This document shows positions 8,234-18,396 of a stretch of DNA of 64,000 nucleotides, one piece after another. Every line of letters starts with the position of its first letter. The first letter of the stretch is position 1. Below the pieces are notes generated by a model that was given only the letters and a program-made list of their open reading frames with translations, did no database searches and had not been told where the DNA came from. The position numbers and the translations under genes were made by a program. Origin of the DNA: CALGLS01 sp965222105 (lineage in GTDB: Bacteria; Bacteroidota; Bacteroidia; Chitinophagales; Saprospiraceae); contig CBDCTQ010000048.1 of NCBI GenBank assembly GCA_965222105.1, positions 1 through 64,000 of the forward strand, given 5' to 3'.

Positions 8234-11200
8234 TTAAAGTTTAAAGCTAATATTAACACCAAATGAGCGAGTAGAAGGAACTTGTGCATTTTCCAATCCT
8301 TGTACGTTTCCACCACCTGTTACTATTTGAGGATCAAGGTAAGGTAGGTCTGCAGCGAGGATAGCCAAGTTACGTCCAAATAAACTCACGTTAACGTCAC
8401 GCAAAGAAGAGTTTCCAAATACACTGTTAGGAATTGTGTAGCCCAAACGAATTTCTCTTAATTTTAGGAAACTAGCATCATATACATTAGGAGCAGCTCT
8501 GTTCCAATATGTTTGATAGTACGTTTGAGGATCAATAGCGATATCATTTTGAGAACCATCGGCTTTAACACCTGGAAGGATCAAACCGGTTTCACGTACA
8601 TCGCTTACACCGTTGTATTCAATAGTTTCAGGGTGCATGCCAGAATACTTAGACCATTGTAAGGAAGTAGAATGAATAATACCCCCTACTTGGAAATCAA
8701 ATAAAGCACTTAAACTTACGCCTTTGTAGTTAAATGCAGTACTGAAACCACCAGTCCAATCAGCTAATACAGAACCTAAGTAAACACGTTCATTAGTAAA
8801 GACGTAATTGCCATCTTCATCGATAGTTGGTTCACCCTCGTTTCGGATGATATTGCCTTCGCCGTCTTCTTCGTAGTGTTCACGAACGTAATCGTTTCCA
8901 TATAATCCCATGTACGATTCTCCTTCAGTAATGCGAAGGTCAGCTGCCCAAGTGCCACCGAAGTTAATACTTTCAACAACATTGTCAGGATCATCTTTAT
9001 CACTCAATAATTCTATTACCTCATTGTTTTGACGATACAGATTTACTCCTAAGTCCCAACTGAAATCGCGTGTTCTTACTGGATTAGCAGTTAATTGAAT
9101 TTCATATCCATAGTTACGCATTTCACCGGCATTAACCCAGCGGGAATCGAAACCAGTACTTGCAGAAATATCAACAGGGAAAATTTGATTAATAGAAGTA
9201 CGATCGAAGTATGCAGCATCAATTCCTAAGCGGTTGTTCCAGAACCGTAAATCAATGCCAAACTCATATTCTTTGGTACGCTCAGGTTCAAGATCAGGAT
9301 TGTTCTTTCGAATTGGTACTTCATATTGTGGGCTTCCATTAATAGGTGTGTCACCAGCTTGATAAACATCCCACAGACGATAAGGAGTAGAAAAATTCTC
9401 AGTCGCAAAGTTGTCATTACCTGCTACAGCATAGCTAAGCCTCACTTTTGCAAATGAAATAGGGCCAAGGTTTTGCAAAGAAGGGATATCAGTTAATACA
9501 GCACTTAAGGCAGCAGCTCCGTATTCGTAATTATTCAATTCTTTTCTAAATCCGGAAGACCAGTCTTTACGGCCTGATAAGTCAAGATACAACCAGTTGT
9601 TAAAACCTAACACTGCTAGTGCATACCCCGAACGAACAGAGTACTCATGGCGGAAAGGACGGTTAACAACTGGTCCAGCACTGTTGTCAAGGCTAAAGAA
9701 ATCATCCAAAGCTAGCCCACCACTTGAAAGGGAAAGGAGTCTTTGGACATTTTGTTTCATATTGTTACCGCCAAGGTGAGCAGTTACTGAAATAGCACCA
9801 AAGGATTTGTTATAGGTTAGGCGAGCTTCCATATTCGTTTCTGAGAACCGACGGGTAGTTTCAGCATATGATCCGGTTTCAACGGATGTATTAGGAATAC
9901 CTTCTCTGGCAAACAAATCATAGAAGTCAGTACCAACGCGACCCATGAGATCCAAACCTTCCATCAGGTTGAATGTCAATTTCGCATTACCATAAATACG
10001 GTTTCTTGTATCTTCTTGTAAGAAATTATCACGTACCCAGTAAGGGTTGTCGAAGAAGTTAGGGGAGTGGTCGAAGAACAATAAGTTGTTATCGGCATCT
10101 ATTTGAGGACCTTGGGAATTCCAAGTATACTGAGTACCATCAACTAATGTAGCGTTATTTTTCAAACGCTCCACATCCAACTGTGTTTGCCACCATTGGG
10201 TGAAAGCTTGCATAGCATTGCCATTGTTATAACCCGTGATATTTCGGTTTTCTGCTCTAGTACGAACATAGTTTGCACTAAATTCAGCAGTTACTCTTGG
10301 GTGTAATTTATATTCAGCCCCAAAATTGAAAGCGTTTCTGTCTAAACGTGCATTCGGGAAAGTACCTGATTGGTCAGTATTAGTATAACCTAAACGGAAA
10401 GACCCTTTGTCATTAGCACCTGTTAAGGCTACACTGTTTTGCAATGTTACGCCGGTTTCAAAAAAGGATTCATAACCGTTTGCAGGTGCTTCCCACGGGC
10501 GGGTTTCCCCAAAATTTGCAGCTTGTGGATCCCAAGAATCCCAATGACGGACACTTTGGTTATTGTATTTTGGTCCCCAAGATCCATCTTTGGAGTAAGA
10601 AGGATATAAGTAGGTTGTACCATCAATAATAACTTCATTGAAGCCTGATTCTGTATCAGGATTTATTGAACCACCGCCGTATTCTTGTTGGTGAGGAATA
10701 AGGTTGGATACTCGATCAAATGCAACAGAAGAGTTGACTTCAATTCCAAATCCTTTGTCACCTGCACCTTTTTTAGTAGTAATCATAATTACACCATTTG
10801 CACCACGTTGGCCATATAATGCTGTTGCTGCGGCACCTTTGAGAACAGTCATTGACTCGATATTTGCCGGGTCAATATCCTGTGCCATGTTACCATAGTC
10901 ATAAGTATCGCCTTTTTCACGGCTTACAGAGTTGAATCCACGTGCTTGACGGTCAGTTGCAAATGAACTGTTATCAACAGGAATACCATCTATAACAAAT
11001 AATGGTTGGTTGTTCCCTAAAAATGAGCTGGAACCTCGAATAGTAATACGAGAAGTTCCACCGATAGAAGATGGGCTTCCCTGGATTTGTACACCAGCAA
11101 CACGCCCCTGAAGGGAGTTTACAAGGTTCGTTTCTCGGGAGTTGTCAAGGTCTTCACCTTCCAACTCTTGCACCGCATATCCCAACGATTTCTCCTCTCT

Positions 11201-11530
11201 GGAAATCCCCAACGCAGTAACCACCAGCTCATCCAGCACCACCCCTTCCTGCATCACGATGTCTACCACGTTGGTAGCCCCCAATGTCACTTCCTGTGTG
11301 GCATAACCGGTGTAACTGATCAAAATAACATCATAACCGTCCGGAACATTGAGGGTGTACTTACCATCAATATCGGTGACCGTACCCACGGTACTCTGCC
11401 CCTTGACTATGATGTTGGCGCCGATGAGGGCCTCTCCGTCGGCATCCGTTACCGTTCCCGTAACGGCACGTTGTGCCCACAAAGCGACAGTCGCCATCAG
11501 CATGAATAATAGTAATGAAAGTTTTTTCAT
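8234..11530 (-). CDS. SusC/RagA family TonB-linked outer-membrane transporter
   Basis: The 1098-residue protein starts with a signal peptide ending in ALWAQ. A carboxypeptidase-D-like regulatory domain follows (RAVTGTVTDADGEALIGANI to about residue 90), then the SusC signature near 100-115 (LDELVVTALGISREEKSLGY) and a plug domain (GRVAGVQIQGSPSSIGGTSRITIRG; LFVIDGIPVDNSS). The long C-terminal barrel ends in FGVNISFKL. The protein imports large substrates across the outer membrane using TonB energy, with the SusD partner directly downstream. A promoter-like pattern at 12006-12034 would give an unusually long leader. No sigma/anti-sigma or hybrid sensor gene is adjacent. Confidence 0.96.
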   Translation of the reverse strand: MKKLSLLLFMLMATVALWAQRAVTGTVTDADGEALIGANIIVKGQSTVGTVTDIDGKYTLNVPDGYDVILISYTGYATQEVTLGATNVVDIVMQEGVVLDELVVTALGISREEKSLGYAVQELEGEDLDNSRETNLVNSLQGRVAGVQIQGSPSSIGGTSRITIRGSSSFLGNNQPLFVIDGIPVDNSSFATDRQARGFNSVSREKGDTYDYGNMAQDIDPANIESMTVLKGAAATALYGQRGANGVIMITTKKGAGDKGFGIEVNSSVAFDRVSNLIPHQQEYGGGSINPDTESGFNEVIIDGTTYLYPSYSKDGSWGPKYNNQSVRHWDSWDPQAANFGETRPWEAPANGYESFFETGVTLQNSVALTGANDKGSFRLGYTNTDQSGTFPNARLDRNAFNFGAEYKLHPRVTAEFSANYVRTRAENRNITGYNNGNAMQAFTQWWQTQLDVERLKNNATLVDGTQYTWNSQGPQIDADNNLLFFDHSPNFFDNPYWVRDNFLQEDTRNRIYGNAKLTFNLMEGLDLMGRVGTDFYDLFAREGIPNTSVETGSYAETTRRFSETNMEARLTYNKSFGAISVTAHLGGNNMKQNVQRLLSLSSGGLALDDFFSLDNSAGPVVNRPFRHEYSVRSGYALAVLGFNNWLYLDLSGRKDWSSGFRKELNNYEYGAAALSAVLTDIPSLQNLGPISFAKVRLSYAVAGNDNFATENFSTPYRLWDVYQAGDTPINGSPQYEVPIRKNNPDLEPERTKEYEFGIDLRFWNNRLGIDAAYFDRTSINQIFPVDISASTGFDSRWVNAGEMRNYGYEIQLTANPVRTRDFSWDLGVNLYRQNNEVIELLSDKDDPDNVVESINFGGTWAADLRITEGESYMGLYGNDYVREHYEEDGEGNIIRNEGEPTIDEDGNYVFTNERVYLGSVLADWTGGFSTAFNYKGVSLSALFDFQVGGIIHSTSLQWSKYSGMHPETIEYNGVSDVRETGLILPGVKADGSQNDIAIDPQTYYQTYWNRAAPNVYDASFLKLREIRLGYTIPNSVFGNSSLRDVNVSLFGRNLAILAADLPYLDPQIVTGGGNVQGLENAQVPSTRSFGVNISFKL

Positions 11531-12005
11531 AACGTAATTGAGTTTAGTAAATAAATTTTTAATGATTCTTTTCCGATTTTAGCTTGTCTTTCCAAACCTG
11601 GTTGGCATTCTAAAAAATTTCCAACAAGGCCTTTGCATTCGATTTCTTTTTCGTTAGGTCAACATTGCATGTAAATCAGGTATTAAGTCTCTTTACATTT
11701 CAATGACAAAAACAAGTATTTTGTTGATTTTCGCGTCGTGCATTTTCGTATTCAAATCGTCATGCACCGATAAAAGGATATACCGGTGACATAAGCCAGT
11801 ATGGCCTAATGTCTCAACGCTAATAGATGAGCTGCCGACAGTTGGCAGTCAAAAGAGATAAGTGATAAGATATGTTATGGGACGGGATTTCGTACTGTGG
11901 TAAAAGCTATTATTTTTACCAATTGCTTGAAAATCAGTTTTTTACAGTGTGTGGTTTGTCGCACTGTAACGTGGGATATTTAGATTTATGGTTATGACTC
12001 AAGGG

Positions 12006-12034
12006 CAAAGATATATATTGTTTGCGTAATACAA
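12006..12034 (-). promoter_or_regulatory. Bacteroidota-type promoter for SusC/SusD
   Basis: On the minus strand the sequence reads TTG, 18 bases, TATCTTTG, a full match to the -7 consensus TAnnTTTG with a -33 TTG at acceptable spacing. Transcription would start near 12000, about 470 bases before the SusC ATG. A closer promoter was looked for and not found. Confidence 0.42.
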
Positions 12035-12432
12035 TAAGAACAGTTTACATTTTTTTTAATAAATGTTAATACCGGACATTTCTTTAGTTAATATTTCCTT
12101 TGATCGGTATTCCCGTATAAAACGATCCAGGTGCCAATTGGCTGCCCTAAATGTAGGATTGAATTGGAAAAATGAAGCAGTAGTACTTGGCAACGGACGG
12201 AAAACCTTTATTTCTATGTATACTTGTCGTTGATAGATTTGTGATTTTGCGCGTGGATTTCCCACTTTCTTGCCTGCCGTTAGATATGGTAGGGGGTTAG
12301 GGGGCGGGCGAGTGCAAGAAAATCACAAATTTACCCATTGAGGCGTGTAGCTTCTCAACTTTAACGTACCTTTAACCGGAGCTGGGCTCATTCGCACAAT
12401 AATACAAAGGCATTTTTTAGTTTATTGATGGT

Positions 12433-12603
12433 GTTCCAAAGTATGAACCTTACCTCAAATCAAGGCCCAGAGAGCCTGCCCCGCGAATAGCGGGGGCCGA
12501 AATGTTTGTAAAACTGCGATAATACATACCGGGTTATAGGGCCAGAGGCCCTGTATGTGATTTGTCAGAAGCATTGGGTCTTACCATGTCCATACTTTGG
12601 AAC
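12433..12603. repeat. 171-base element bounded by 16-base inverted repeats with internal hairpins
   Basis: The ends are GTTCCAAAGTATGAAC (12433-12448) and GTCCATACTTTGGAAC (12588-12603), inverted copies that match at 15 of 16 positions. Inside lie two strong GC-rich hairpins in an AT-rich neighbourhood: CCCCGC-GAATA-GCGGGG at 12479-12495, and AGGGCC-AGA-GGCCCT at 12538-12552, the latter flanked by ACATAC (12524-12529) and GTATGT (12553-12558). The layout fits a small non-autonomous mobile element (MITE/REP type) or a structured RNA. No transposase is encoded inside. Only one copy is in the window. Confidence 0.55.
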
Positions 12604-12784
12604 TTTATCAGTTTATTTTTCGGCTTTCTCCCCAACTAACCGACCATACAATGGCCTTTTAAAAGCAGCGTTGCTCCGGGGTTCAGCGTCTTGTCTGTAT
12701 AATCGGAGGAATAGATTGCGATGAAACGAATCCCTAACACTCCGAACCTCTTTATTCAGGTTCCCAAAACACGTTCCCTTTACG

Positions 12785-15700
12785 ATGAATCTGTTTACAC
12801 TCAAACTTCCCTTACCGAATTTTTCCCTACTCTGTGTAATCCTGCTATTTTCGCTGCCCGCCACGGGGCAGGTAAACTTACAGGTGACCATCAACGACGG
12901 GACTTCCACCACCACCTGTACCGACAATTTTGGCGTCCCCGACCCACACTGGAAAGTACTGGTAGGAGGAGGTAACGACTGGGTCACTTATCCCGCAACG
13001 ACGTTTTGCTATCAGGACCCACCCTTTCTTCAATACAATGAAGCCTACACCTGCCCCTCCGACCTGCCCAACACGATCGAGGTCTGCCTCCGCGTTTTTG
13101 AAGATGATGGTTCTTTTTGTACACCCAGCCATTCGTGCAGCGAGATCATTTGCCAAAACTTTCCCATCCCTCAGGTGGGGCAGAGCGTCGACCACAGCCT
13201 CGCGCTGGCAACGGGTTTGTCTTCCTGGGGAGAGATCGACTTTACCATTGCGGTTACAAACAATAACTTTGGCCCGCCCAACGATTTTGTTTGCGATGCC
13301 ATCGATCTGGGTGTCTTGCCTTTCGGCGGAACCATTGGCGATGCCAGCCTCAGCAATTATACAAACATCTGTGCCACCAACGTTTCGGAGCCCAACCCAT
13401 CTTCCGTCGGCAATTTTCAAAATGAACAAGCCGTATGGTTTACCTTCACTACCTCCGAATCTCCGACCCAAGTCGACTTCAATGCCATGAGTGATCCTCA
13501 AAATTTTGGCGACCCCATCAACCTGCAAATGGCATTGTACGAATCAGACGATGGTACCTGCAACGGAAACCTCAGCGCCGTTTTTTATTCCAGCGTTACC
13601 GCAAATGACTACGACGAATTTCACAAAGAAGATTGCCTGCTGCCCAACACTACCTATTTCTTATTGGTCGACGGTTCGATCATTACCAGTGATGGCGGAG
13701 AGGGGATTTTCGGATTGGAAATTACCGATGTAGGGGTCAATGCCTCTGCCGACCTCCCCTGCGATGCTTACGACTTTGGGCCCATTCCGGATGGAGGAAG
13801 TTTTACCCTGATCAATGAATCGAATATATGTGCCAGCCACATTTTTGGCCCCGAGCCCAACACCTCAGCCTTTGTGCCGCAACGCACCGTGTGGTATACT
13901 CTGGAAGTGCCCGCTTCAGGGCATTTGGTGATAGAAACGGTCAGCAGCCAGTTCGATCCCATCGGCCTGCAAATAGGCGTTTTCAGCAGTTGGAACAATT
14001 CGTGTACGGGATTTTTCTCTGAGATCACTACTCATTATACCTTCATGGACCTCGATGAAACGCTAACTTTGACTTGCCTCGAACCCGGCGAACCCATCTG
14101 GATACTGATCGATGGAGATGGAAATTACACTATTGGGGTTTACGACATTACTATTTCGGATGGAGGCTTCCTGGGCCCACAATCTACTACCGAGTTGAAC
14201 CCTGTTTTGTGCAACGGCGGCGATATAACCATAGGAGGAACCGTATTTGATACCCCCGGCCCCTTCGAGGTAACGGTAGATGCGTACAACAACTGTGATT
14301 CCCTCATCTTTGGTGAGATCACCATTTTGCCGCCATTGAGTTCTTCCATTGATACCACTATTTGCTTTGGCCAAAGCATCACAGTCGGAACCAGCACCTA
14401 CACCACAACCGGCAATTTTACAGACGTGATCACCAACTACGCCGGATGTGATTCTATTGTTACAACCAGTTTGACCGTTACCGCTCCGATGGATGCTACC
14501 GCCACCCAAACCATTGAAGCGACCAACTACCAAATAGCCGACGGCGCTGCAACCGTTGTGGCCAGCGGCGGGGCAGGAGGGTTTACCTACCTATGGTCGG
14601 ATGGACAAACGACCCCCACTGCTACCAACCTCCTGGGCGGCACCAACTATTGCGTTACCATCACCGATGCAGAAGGATGTACGGTCGAAGATTGTGTACT
14701 GATCCTCTTTCCCAGTAATATATTGACGAATCTTGAAAATGTATTGTTAGATTGTCCAGGCGACACGGATGGCGCCTTGAGTTTGACCATTTCCAATGGC
14801 GCTGCACCTTACGCTTATGATTGGGAAAACCTAAGCGACCCTACTATCAATGGTACCGGTTCTGTGACGGTAGAAGGAGGCACTGCCACCATCTCCAACC
14901 TGGTCGTGGGTATGTACAGTTTCACCATCTCCGATGCTTTTGGATTGACGATTGCAGTGGGTACAGTTTTAGAACCGGCACCCATTTTTACCAACATCAA
15001 CCCCACCATTTGCGATGGGGAAATCATTTCTGTCGGCAATGCCAATTATTCGGCAACCGGTCCGATTTCAGAAGTGTTGACCTCTTATCTGGGTTGTGAT
15101 AGCACGGTCAATGGGTTTTTAACAGTGCTTGATCCCATCCAGACTAGTATTGATGAAACGCTTTGTTTTGGCGAAAGCCTGACCGTTGGCAATGTAATTT
15201 ACGATGCCACCGGCCCCGTCAATGAGGTACTGACTTCCTACCTGGGATGCGACAGTATGGTGTTGGGCCATGTCACCATCCTTCCGGAAAACACCACATC
15301 CATCGACACAACTGTTTGTTTCGGCGAACCGGTGGTAATCACCGATATTGCTTATGGGCAGTCTGGAATTTACACGGAAGTGATACCGGCTTTTAATGGA
15401 TGCGACAGTACCATTACACTAGACCTCACGGTGTTGGAGGAACTGTTTGCCAACGCTACCCTGGTGGCCGAAGCAACAGGGCCGGGTTTGTTCGATGGTA
15501 CTGCACAGGCCAATCCGGTTGGCGGCTCCGGCAACTATACTTATGTCTGGTCGGATGGCCAAACCACACAGATTGCTAACAATCTATTGGCGGGAGAGGA
15601 GTACTGCGTCAACGTCATCGATGATCTGGGATGTAGTGCGCAAAGCTGTGTCGTCATCGATTTTATCAGCAACATCGAAGTGTCAGTTGTCAACGATACT

Positions 15701-17383
15701 CTGGATTGTTTTGGCGACCTGAATGGCTTTTTATTTATAGATATCGAATTGGGGCTGGCGCCTTACACCTATAACTGGCAAAATCAGGACAACAGCCTCA
15801 ATGGCTCTGGCACGATTGATTTGCAGAATGGCGACGATGGCATCATTGGGCTGCCTCCCGGCACGTACTTAATCACCGTTGCCGACGATTGGGGAGAGGC
15901 TACTACGCAGGCTTTGGTCGTAGAGCCAGCAGAACTGGAAGCTATAACTGCCACTTCGGGTACTTCTTGTTTTGAATTTTGCGATGGAGGGGCTTCGGTA
16001 ACCGCTAGCGGAGGGACACCGCCTTATCAATACCTTTGGCCCACAGGGGATGCTTCGGCTGCAATTGTCGATATTTGTGCGGGCGATTATGTTGTTACGG
16101 TAACCGACTCTCGTGGTTGTACACTTTCGTTAAATGCTACAGTTAACCAGCCAGAGGAACTAATAGTCACCACCAATTTGATCAATGCCGTTAGTTGTTT
16201 TGGAGAATCCGACGGACAGGCATCGGCTTCCATCAACGGAACTACCCAATCTTATTTGTGGGACAACGGAGAAACCACTGCCATTGCTTCCAATCTGGCA
16301 GCAGGGGTACATACCGTTGTTGTGACCGACAATACGGGCTGTTCCGCTACCGGTAGCATTCAAGTGAATGAACCCGACGATCCTGTTCAACTGACGCTCA
16401 ATACCCAACAAGATGTTTCCTGCTATGGAGGAGAGGATGGAACAGTAGCTGCAATAGTGACCGGAGGCAGCGAACCCTATGACTATGAGTGGAGCCACGG
16501 CGCCACTACAGCGGTGGCCAACAATCTGATTGCGGGGCCCTATTCTCTGACAGTGGTTGATGCCAACGGCTGTTCGGTAGAAGCTGCTACCGCCATTACA
16601 CAACCGACAGAAATAGTGGCCAACCTGGCTGCTACGGAAGTGACTTGTCCGGAAGGGGAGAACAGTGGGAGTATCCAGGTATTGTCGGCATCTGGTGGGG
16701 GAGAGGGATTCATATATGCACTGGATGGGATCAATTTTTCGACGGATACTTTTTTCAACCAGTTGACGGCGGATATCTATACCGTTTCCGTACAGGATGT
16801 GGAGGGGTGTATCGTCGATTTTCAAATAGAAGTGGAAGCCCCCGACGAGGTCATACTCGATCTGGGCGATGATCGGGAAGTAGAACTGGGAGAAAGCATT
16901 GATATAAATCCGACAGTGGTGAGCCAAAACCTGCTGTTTGAATGGGTGGGCTTGCAACCGGGGGATTGCCTCAATTGCTCTTCCGTCCAAACGACCCCTA
17001 CCGGTAATACCGTGGTTCAACTCACCGTGACCGATACCATCAGTGGCTGTTCGGTATCGGATCAAATCACAGTCAGAACCATCGACCAAAGAGATGTGTA
17101 CATTCCTTCCGCCTTTTCGCCCAATGGCGACGGAGCCAACGATTATTTCTACGTCAATGCAGGGCCGGAAGTATTACAAGTCAACAGCCTCCGCGTGTAC
17201 AATCGTTGGGGAGCGCTGATGTATGAAGCACGGAATGTTGCACCGAACGATTTTCAATCCGGCTGGAACGGACGGTTCAAAGACAAATCTGTCGACAACG
17301 GTGTGTACATCTATGTCGCCGAGGTCACCTTTATCGATGGGCTGGTGTTGCTTTATGAGGGGGATGTTACGGTGTTGAAGTAG
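12785..17383 (+). CDS. SprB-like multi-repeat surface protein with type B type IX sorting domain
   Basis: The 1532-residue protein has a signal peptide (VILLFSLPATGQ). The N-terminal third contains two related beta modules (around 165-310 and 320-455, each opening with a CDA-D-G-P/L motif and carrying a VW[FY]T core). Next comes a series of roughly 45-residue repeats of the type C-F-GE-S-TVG...Y...TG...GCDS, then SprB-type repeats (GGTPPYQYLWPTGD, GGSEPYDYEWSHG, each followed by a YxVTVxDxxGC motif). The C-terminus is the gliding-motility-associated (type B) sorting domain: YIPSAFSPNGDGANDYFYV, LRVYNRWG, W-NG, VDNGVYIY. Such proteins are exported by the type IX system and displayed at the surface as adhesins. 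It stands alone; the next gene is convergent, 20 bases away. Confidence 0.92.
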   Translation: MNLFTLKLPLPNFSLLCVILLFSLPATGQVNLQVTINDGTSTTTCTDNFGVPDPHWKVLVGGGNDWVTYPATTFCYQDPPFLQYNEAYTCPSDLPNTIEVCLRVFEDDGSFCTPSHSCSEIICQNFPIPQVGQSVDHSLALATGLSSWGEIDFTIAVTNNNFGPPNDFVCDAIDLGVLPFGGTIGDASLSNYTNICATNVSEPNPSSVGNFQNEQAVWFTFTTSESPTQVDFNAMSDPQNFGDPINLQMALYESDDGTCNGNLSAVFYSSVTANDYDEFHKEDCLLPNTTYFLLVDGSIITSDGGEGIFGLEITDVGVNASADLPCDAYDFGPIPDGGSFTLINESNICASHIFGPEPNTSAFVPQRTVWYTLEVPASGHLVIETVSSQFDPIGLQIGVFSSWNNSCTGFFSEITTHYTFMDLDETLTLTCLEPGEPIWILIDGDGNYTIGVYDITISDGGFLGPQSTTELNPVLCNGGDITIGGTVFDTPGPFEVTVDAYNNCDSLIFGEITILPPLSSSIDTTICFGQSITVGTSTYTTTGNFTDVITNYAGCDSIVTTSLTVTAPMDATATQTIEATNYQIADGAATVVASGGAGGFTYLWSDGQTTPTATNLLGGTNYCVTITDAEGCTVEDCVLILFPSNILTNLENVLLDCPGDTDGALSLTISNGAAPYAYDWENLSDPTINGTGSVTVEGGTATISNLVVGMYSFTISDAFGLTIAVGTVLEPAPIFTNINPTICDGEIISVGNANYSATGPISEVLTSYLGCDSTVNGFLTVLDPIQTSIDETLCFGESLTVGNVIYDATGPVNEVLTSYLGCDSMVLGHVTILPENTTSIDTTVCFGEPVVITDIAYGQSGIYTEVIPAFNGCDSTITLDLTVLEELFANATLVAEATGPGLFDGTAQANPVGGSGNYTYVWSDGQTTQIANNLLAGEEYCVNVIDDLGCSAQSCVVIDFISNIEVSVVNDTLDCFGDLNGFLFIDIELGLAPYTYNWQNQDNSLNGSGTIDLQNGDDGIIGLPPGTYLITVADDWGEATTQALVVEPAELEAITATSGTSCFEFCDGGASVTASGGTPPYQYLWPTGDASAAIVDICAGDYVVTVTDSRGCTLSLNATVNQPEELIVTTNLINAVSCFGESDGQASASINGTTQSYLWDNGETTAIASNLAAGVHTVVVTDNTGCSATGSIQVNEPDDPVQLTLNTQQDVSCYGGEDGTVAAIVTGGSEPYDYEWSHGATTAVANNLIAGPYSLTVVDANGCSVEAATAITQPTEIVANLAATEVTCPEGENSGSIQVLSASGGGEGFIYALDGINFSTDTFFNQLTADIYTVSVQDVEGCIVDFQIEVEAPDEVILDLGDDREVELGESIDINPTVVSQNLLFEWVGLQPGDCLNCSSVQTTPTGNTVVQLTVTDTISGCSVSDQITVRTIDQRDVYIPSAFSPNGDGANDYFYVNAGPEVLQVNSLRVYNRWGALMYEARNVAPNDFQSGWNGRFKDKSVDNGVYIYVAEVTFIDGLVLLYEGDVTVLK

Positions 17384-17403
17384 GGTAGAATTAGCAATAA
17401 CAC

Positions 17404-17808
17404 CTAAATCTCCGCAGTCTGATTGCTTTTAATGTAAATCTCCTCATCTTTGTACTTCGAGGGGCATTTCATCAGCATATCGGATGCCACAAACTCGCTG
17501 CCCTTCATCTGGCCGGTCAGAACGATCGATTCCGATTTCTCAAAATCCTGCGGTTTAGCGGCTAGTAAGATGACCTTGCGCTCGGCACCGGCATCGTCCC
17601 GGAGGAAAAAGCTGAAGTAGTTGGGGTCGGTAGCGGGATCGTAATGGATGGTTTTATCCTTCACCAGTTGACCGGTTAATTTGACCACCTCTCCTGATTT
17701 TTCTGCTTCCGCAAAGGTGGAATACGAGCTGACATCGCCCGACAAGCTGATCAACAATCCGATGGCTACGGCGATCATTCCGATGGCTATGATATGCGTC
17801 TTTTTCAT
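17404..17808 (-). CDS. ccmE: Cytochrome c maturation protein CcmE, CxxxY type
   Basis: The 134-residue protein has one N-terminal membrane anchor (residues 5-23) followed by the small OB-fold domain of CcmE (VVKLTGQLVKD, YFSFFLRDD, VILTGQMKG-like blocks). CcmE carries heme through the periplasm to the cytochrome c ligation machinery. In most bacteria heme is bound through His in an HxxxY motif; here the matching position reads CPSKY (Cys115, Tyr119), the CxxxY form known from archaea and some deep-branching bacteria. Other ccm genes are not in this window. The next gene on the same strand, 94 bases upstream, is an unrelated lipoprotein. Confidence 0.82.
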   Translation of the reverse strand: MKKTHIIAIGMIAVAIGLLISLSGDVSSYSTFAEAEKSGEVVKLTGQLVKDKTIHYDPATDPNYFSFFLRDDAGAERKVILLAAKPQDFEKSESIVLTGQMKGSEFVASDMLMKCPSKYKDEEIYIKSNQTAEI

Positions 17809-17902
17809 ATTGCTTATATTTTTAGTTAGACTTTAATACTGTTTGAACTGCAAAATTACGAAATCATTTAGACAGAAGTGAGATAAAGCTTAAGAGATGT
17901 GG

Positions 17903-18382
17903 CTAAGGACAACCCCCAGCAGGTACCAAATCAAAAATCATCTCCACATTCCCGCAAAGGTCTTCCACAATAGTGCCGGAACCGTATTCGTAGAGCTGGC
18001 CGGTTTTGTAGTAATACAGAAAATTTTTATCACCGTAGTTGGTGGTCTTGCTATCGCCGTTGAGCCACACCGTGTTTTTGTTGCTGTTGAGGGTTAGGTC
18101 TCCTCCGCCGAGGTTGTAGATGGTATTGTCGTCGCCATTGATGGTAAGCTGTCCGCCTTCCTTTACGACTACCACGTTGAGCGATCCGGACACGATAAGA
18201 TGAGCTCCTGAACAGACCAGCCAGCGGTTGTTTCCATCGGCGTTGTCAGTATCCATGATTACTATCTGTGTGGTTGCTGGTAGTTCGTATTCGCCTGCGT
18301 CGGTGCAACTGGGAGCTGGATCATCATCGGGCAGACAAGAGCCAATGGCCAATAGTAAAAGCAATGTTATAAATATCCGCAT
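17903..18382 (-). CDS. Small beta-repeat lipoprotein, DUF3060-like
   Basis: This 159-residue protein has a lipobox (LLLLAIGSC, Cys16). Its core is a short beta-helix-like run rich in Asn, Gly and Asp with repeats of the type GGQLTINGDDNTIYNLGGGD, then LTLNSNKNTVWLNG and NYGDKNFLYY. This pattern resembles DUF3060. Three more cysteines (SC-TDAG, LVCSG, LCGN) and a final GGCP may form disulphides. The gene sits 14 bases upstream of nothing coding and 14 bases after the stop of the frameshifted barrel gene on the same strand, so it may be the last gene of that unit. The function is unknown. Confidence 0.6.
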   Translation of the reverse strand: MRIFITLLLLLAIGSCLPDDDPAPSCTDAGEYELPATTQIVIMDTDNADGNNRWLVCSGAHLIVSGSLNVVVVKEGGQLTINGDDNTIYNLGGGDLTLNSNKNTVWLNGDSKTTNYGDKNFLYYYKTGQLYEYGSGTIVEDLCGNVEMIFDLVPAGGCP

Positions 18383-18396
18383 TTTCGATCATTTCG

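Larger units (their letters stand above)
11531..12784. other. Long gene-poor region with promoter and structured element
   Basis: This 1.25 kb stretch separates the divergent SusC-like and SprB-like genes. It contains the minus-strand promoter pattern at 12006-12034 and the inverted-repeat-bounded element at 12433-12603. Short open frames are present (for example 12056-12265 minus and 12721-12975 plus), but they show no protein-like pattern. The part proximal to SusC (11531-12005) is AT-rich and would be transcribed as a leader of about 470 bases. Confidence 0.5.

Noticed and set aside
12056..12265. 69-codon frame on the minus strand in the SusC leader region
   Set aside because: It has no protein-like pattern or good ribosome site and overlaps the predicted promoter and leader of SusC.
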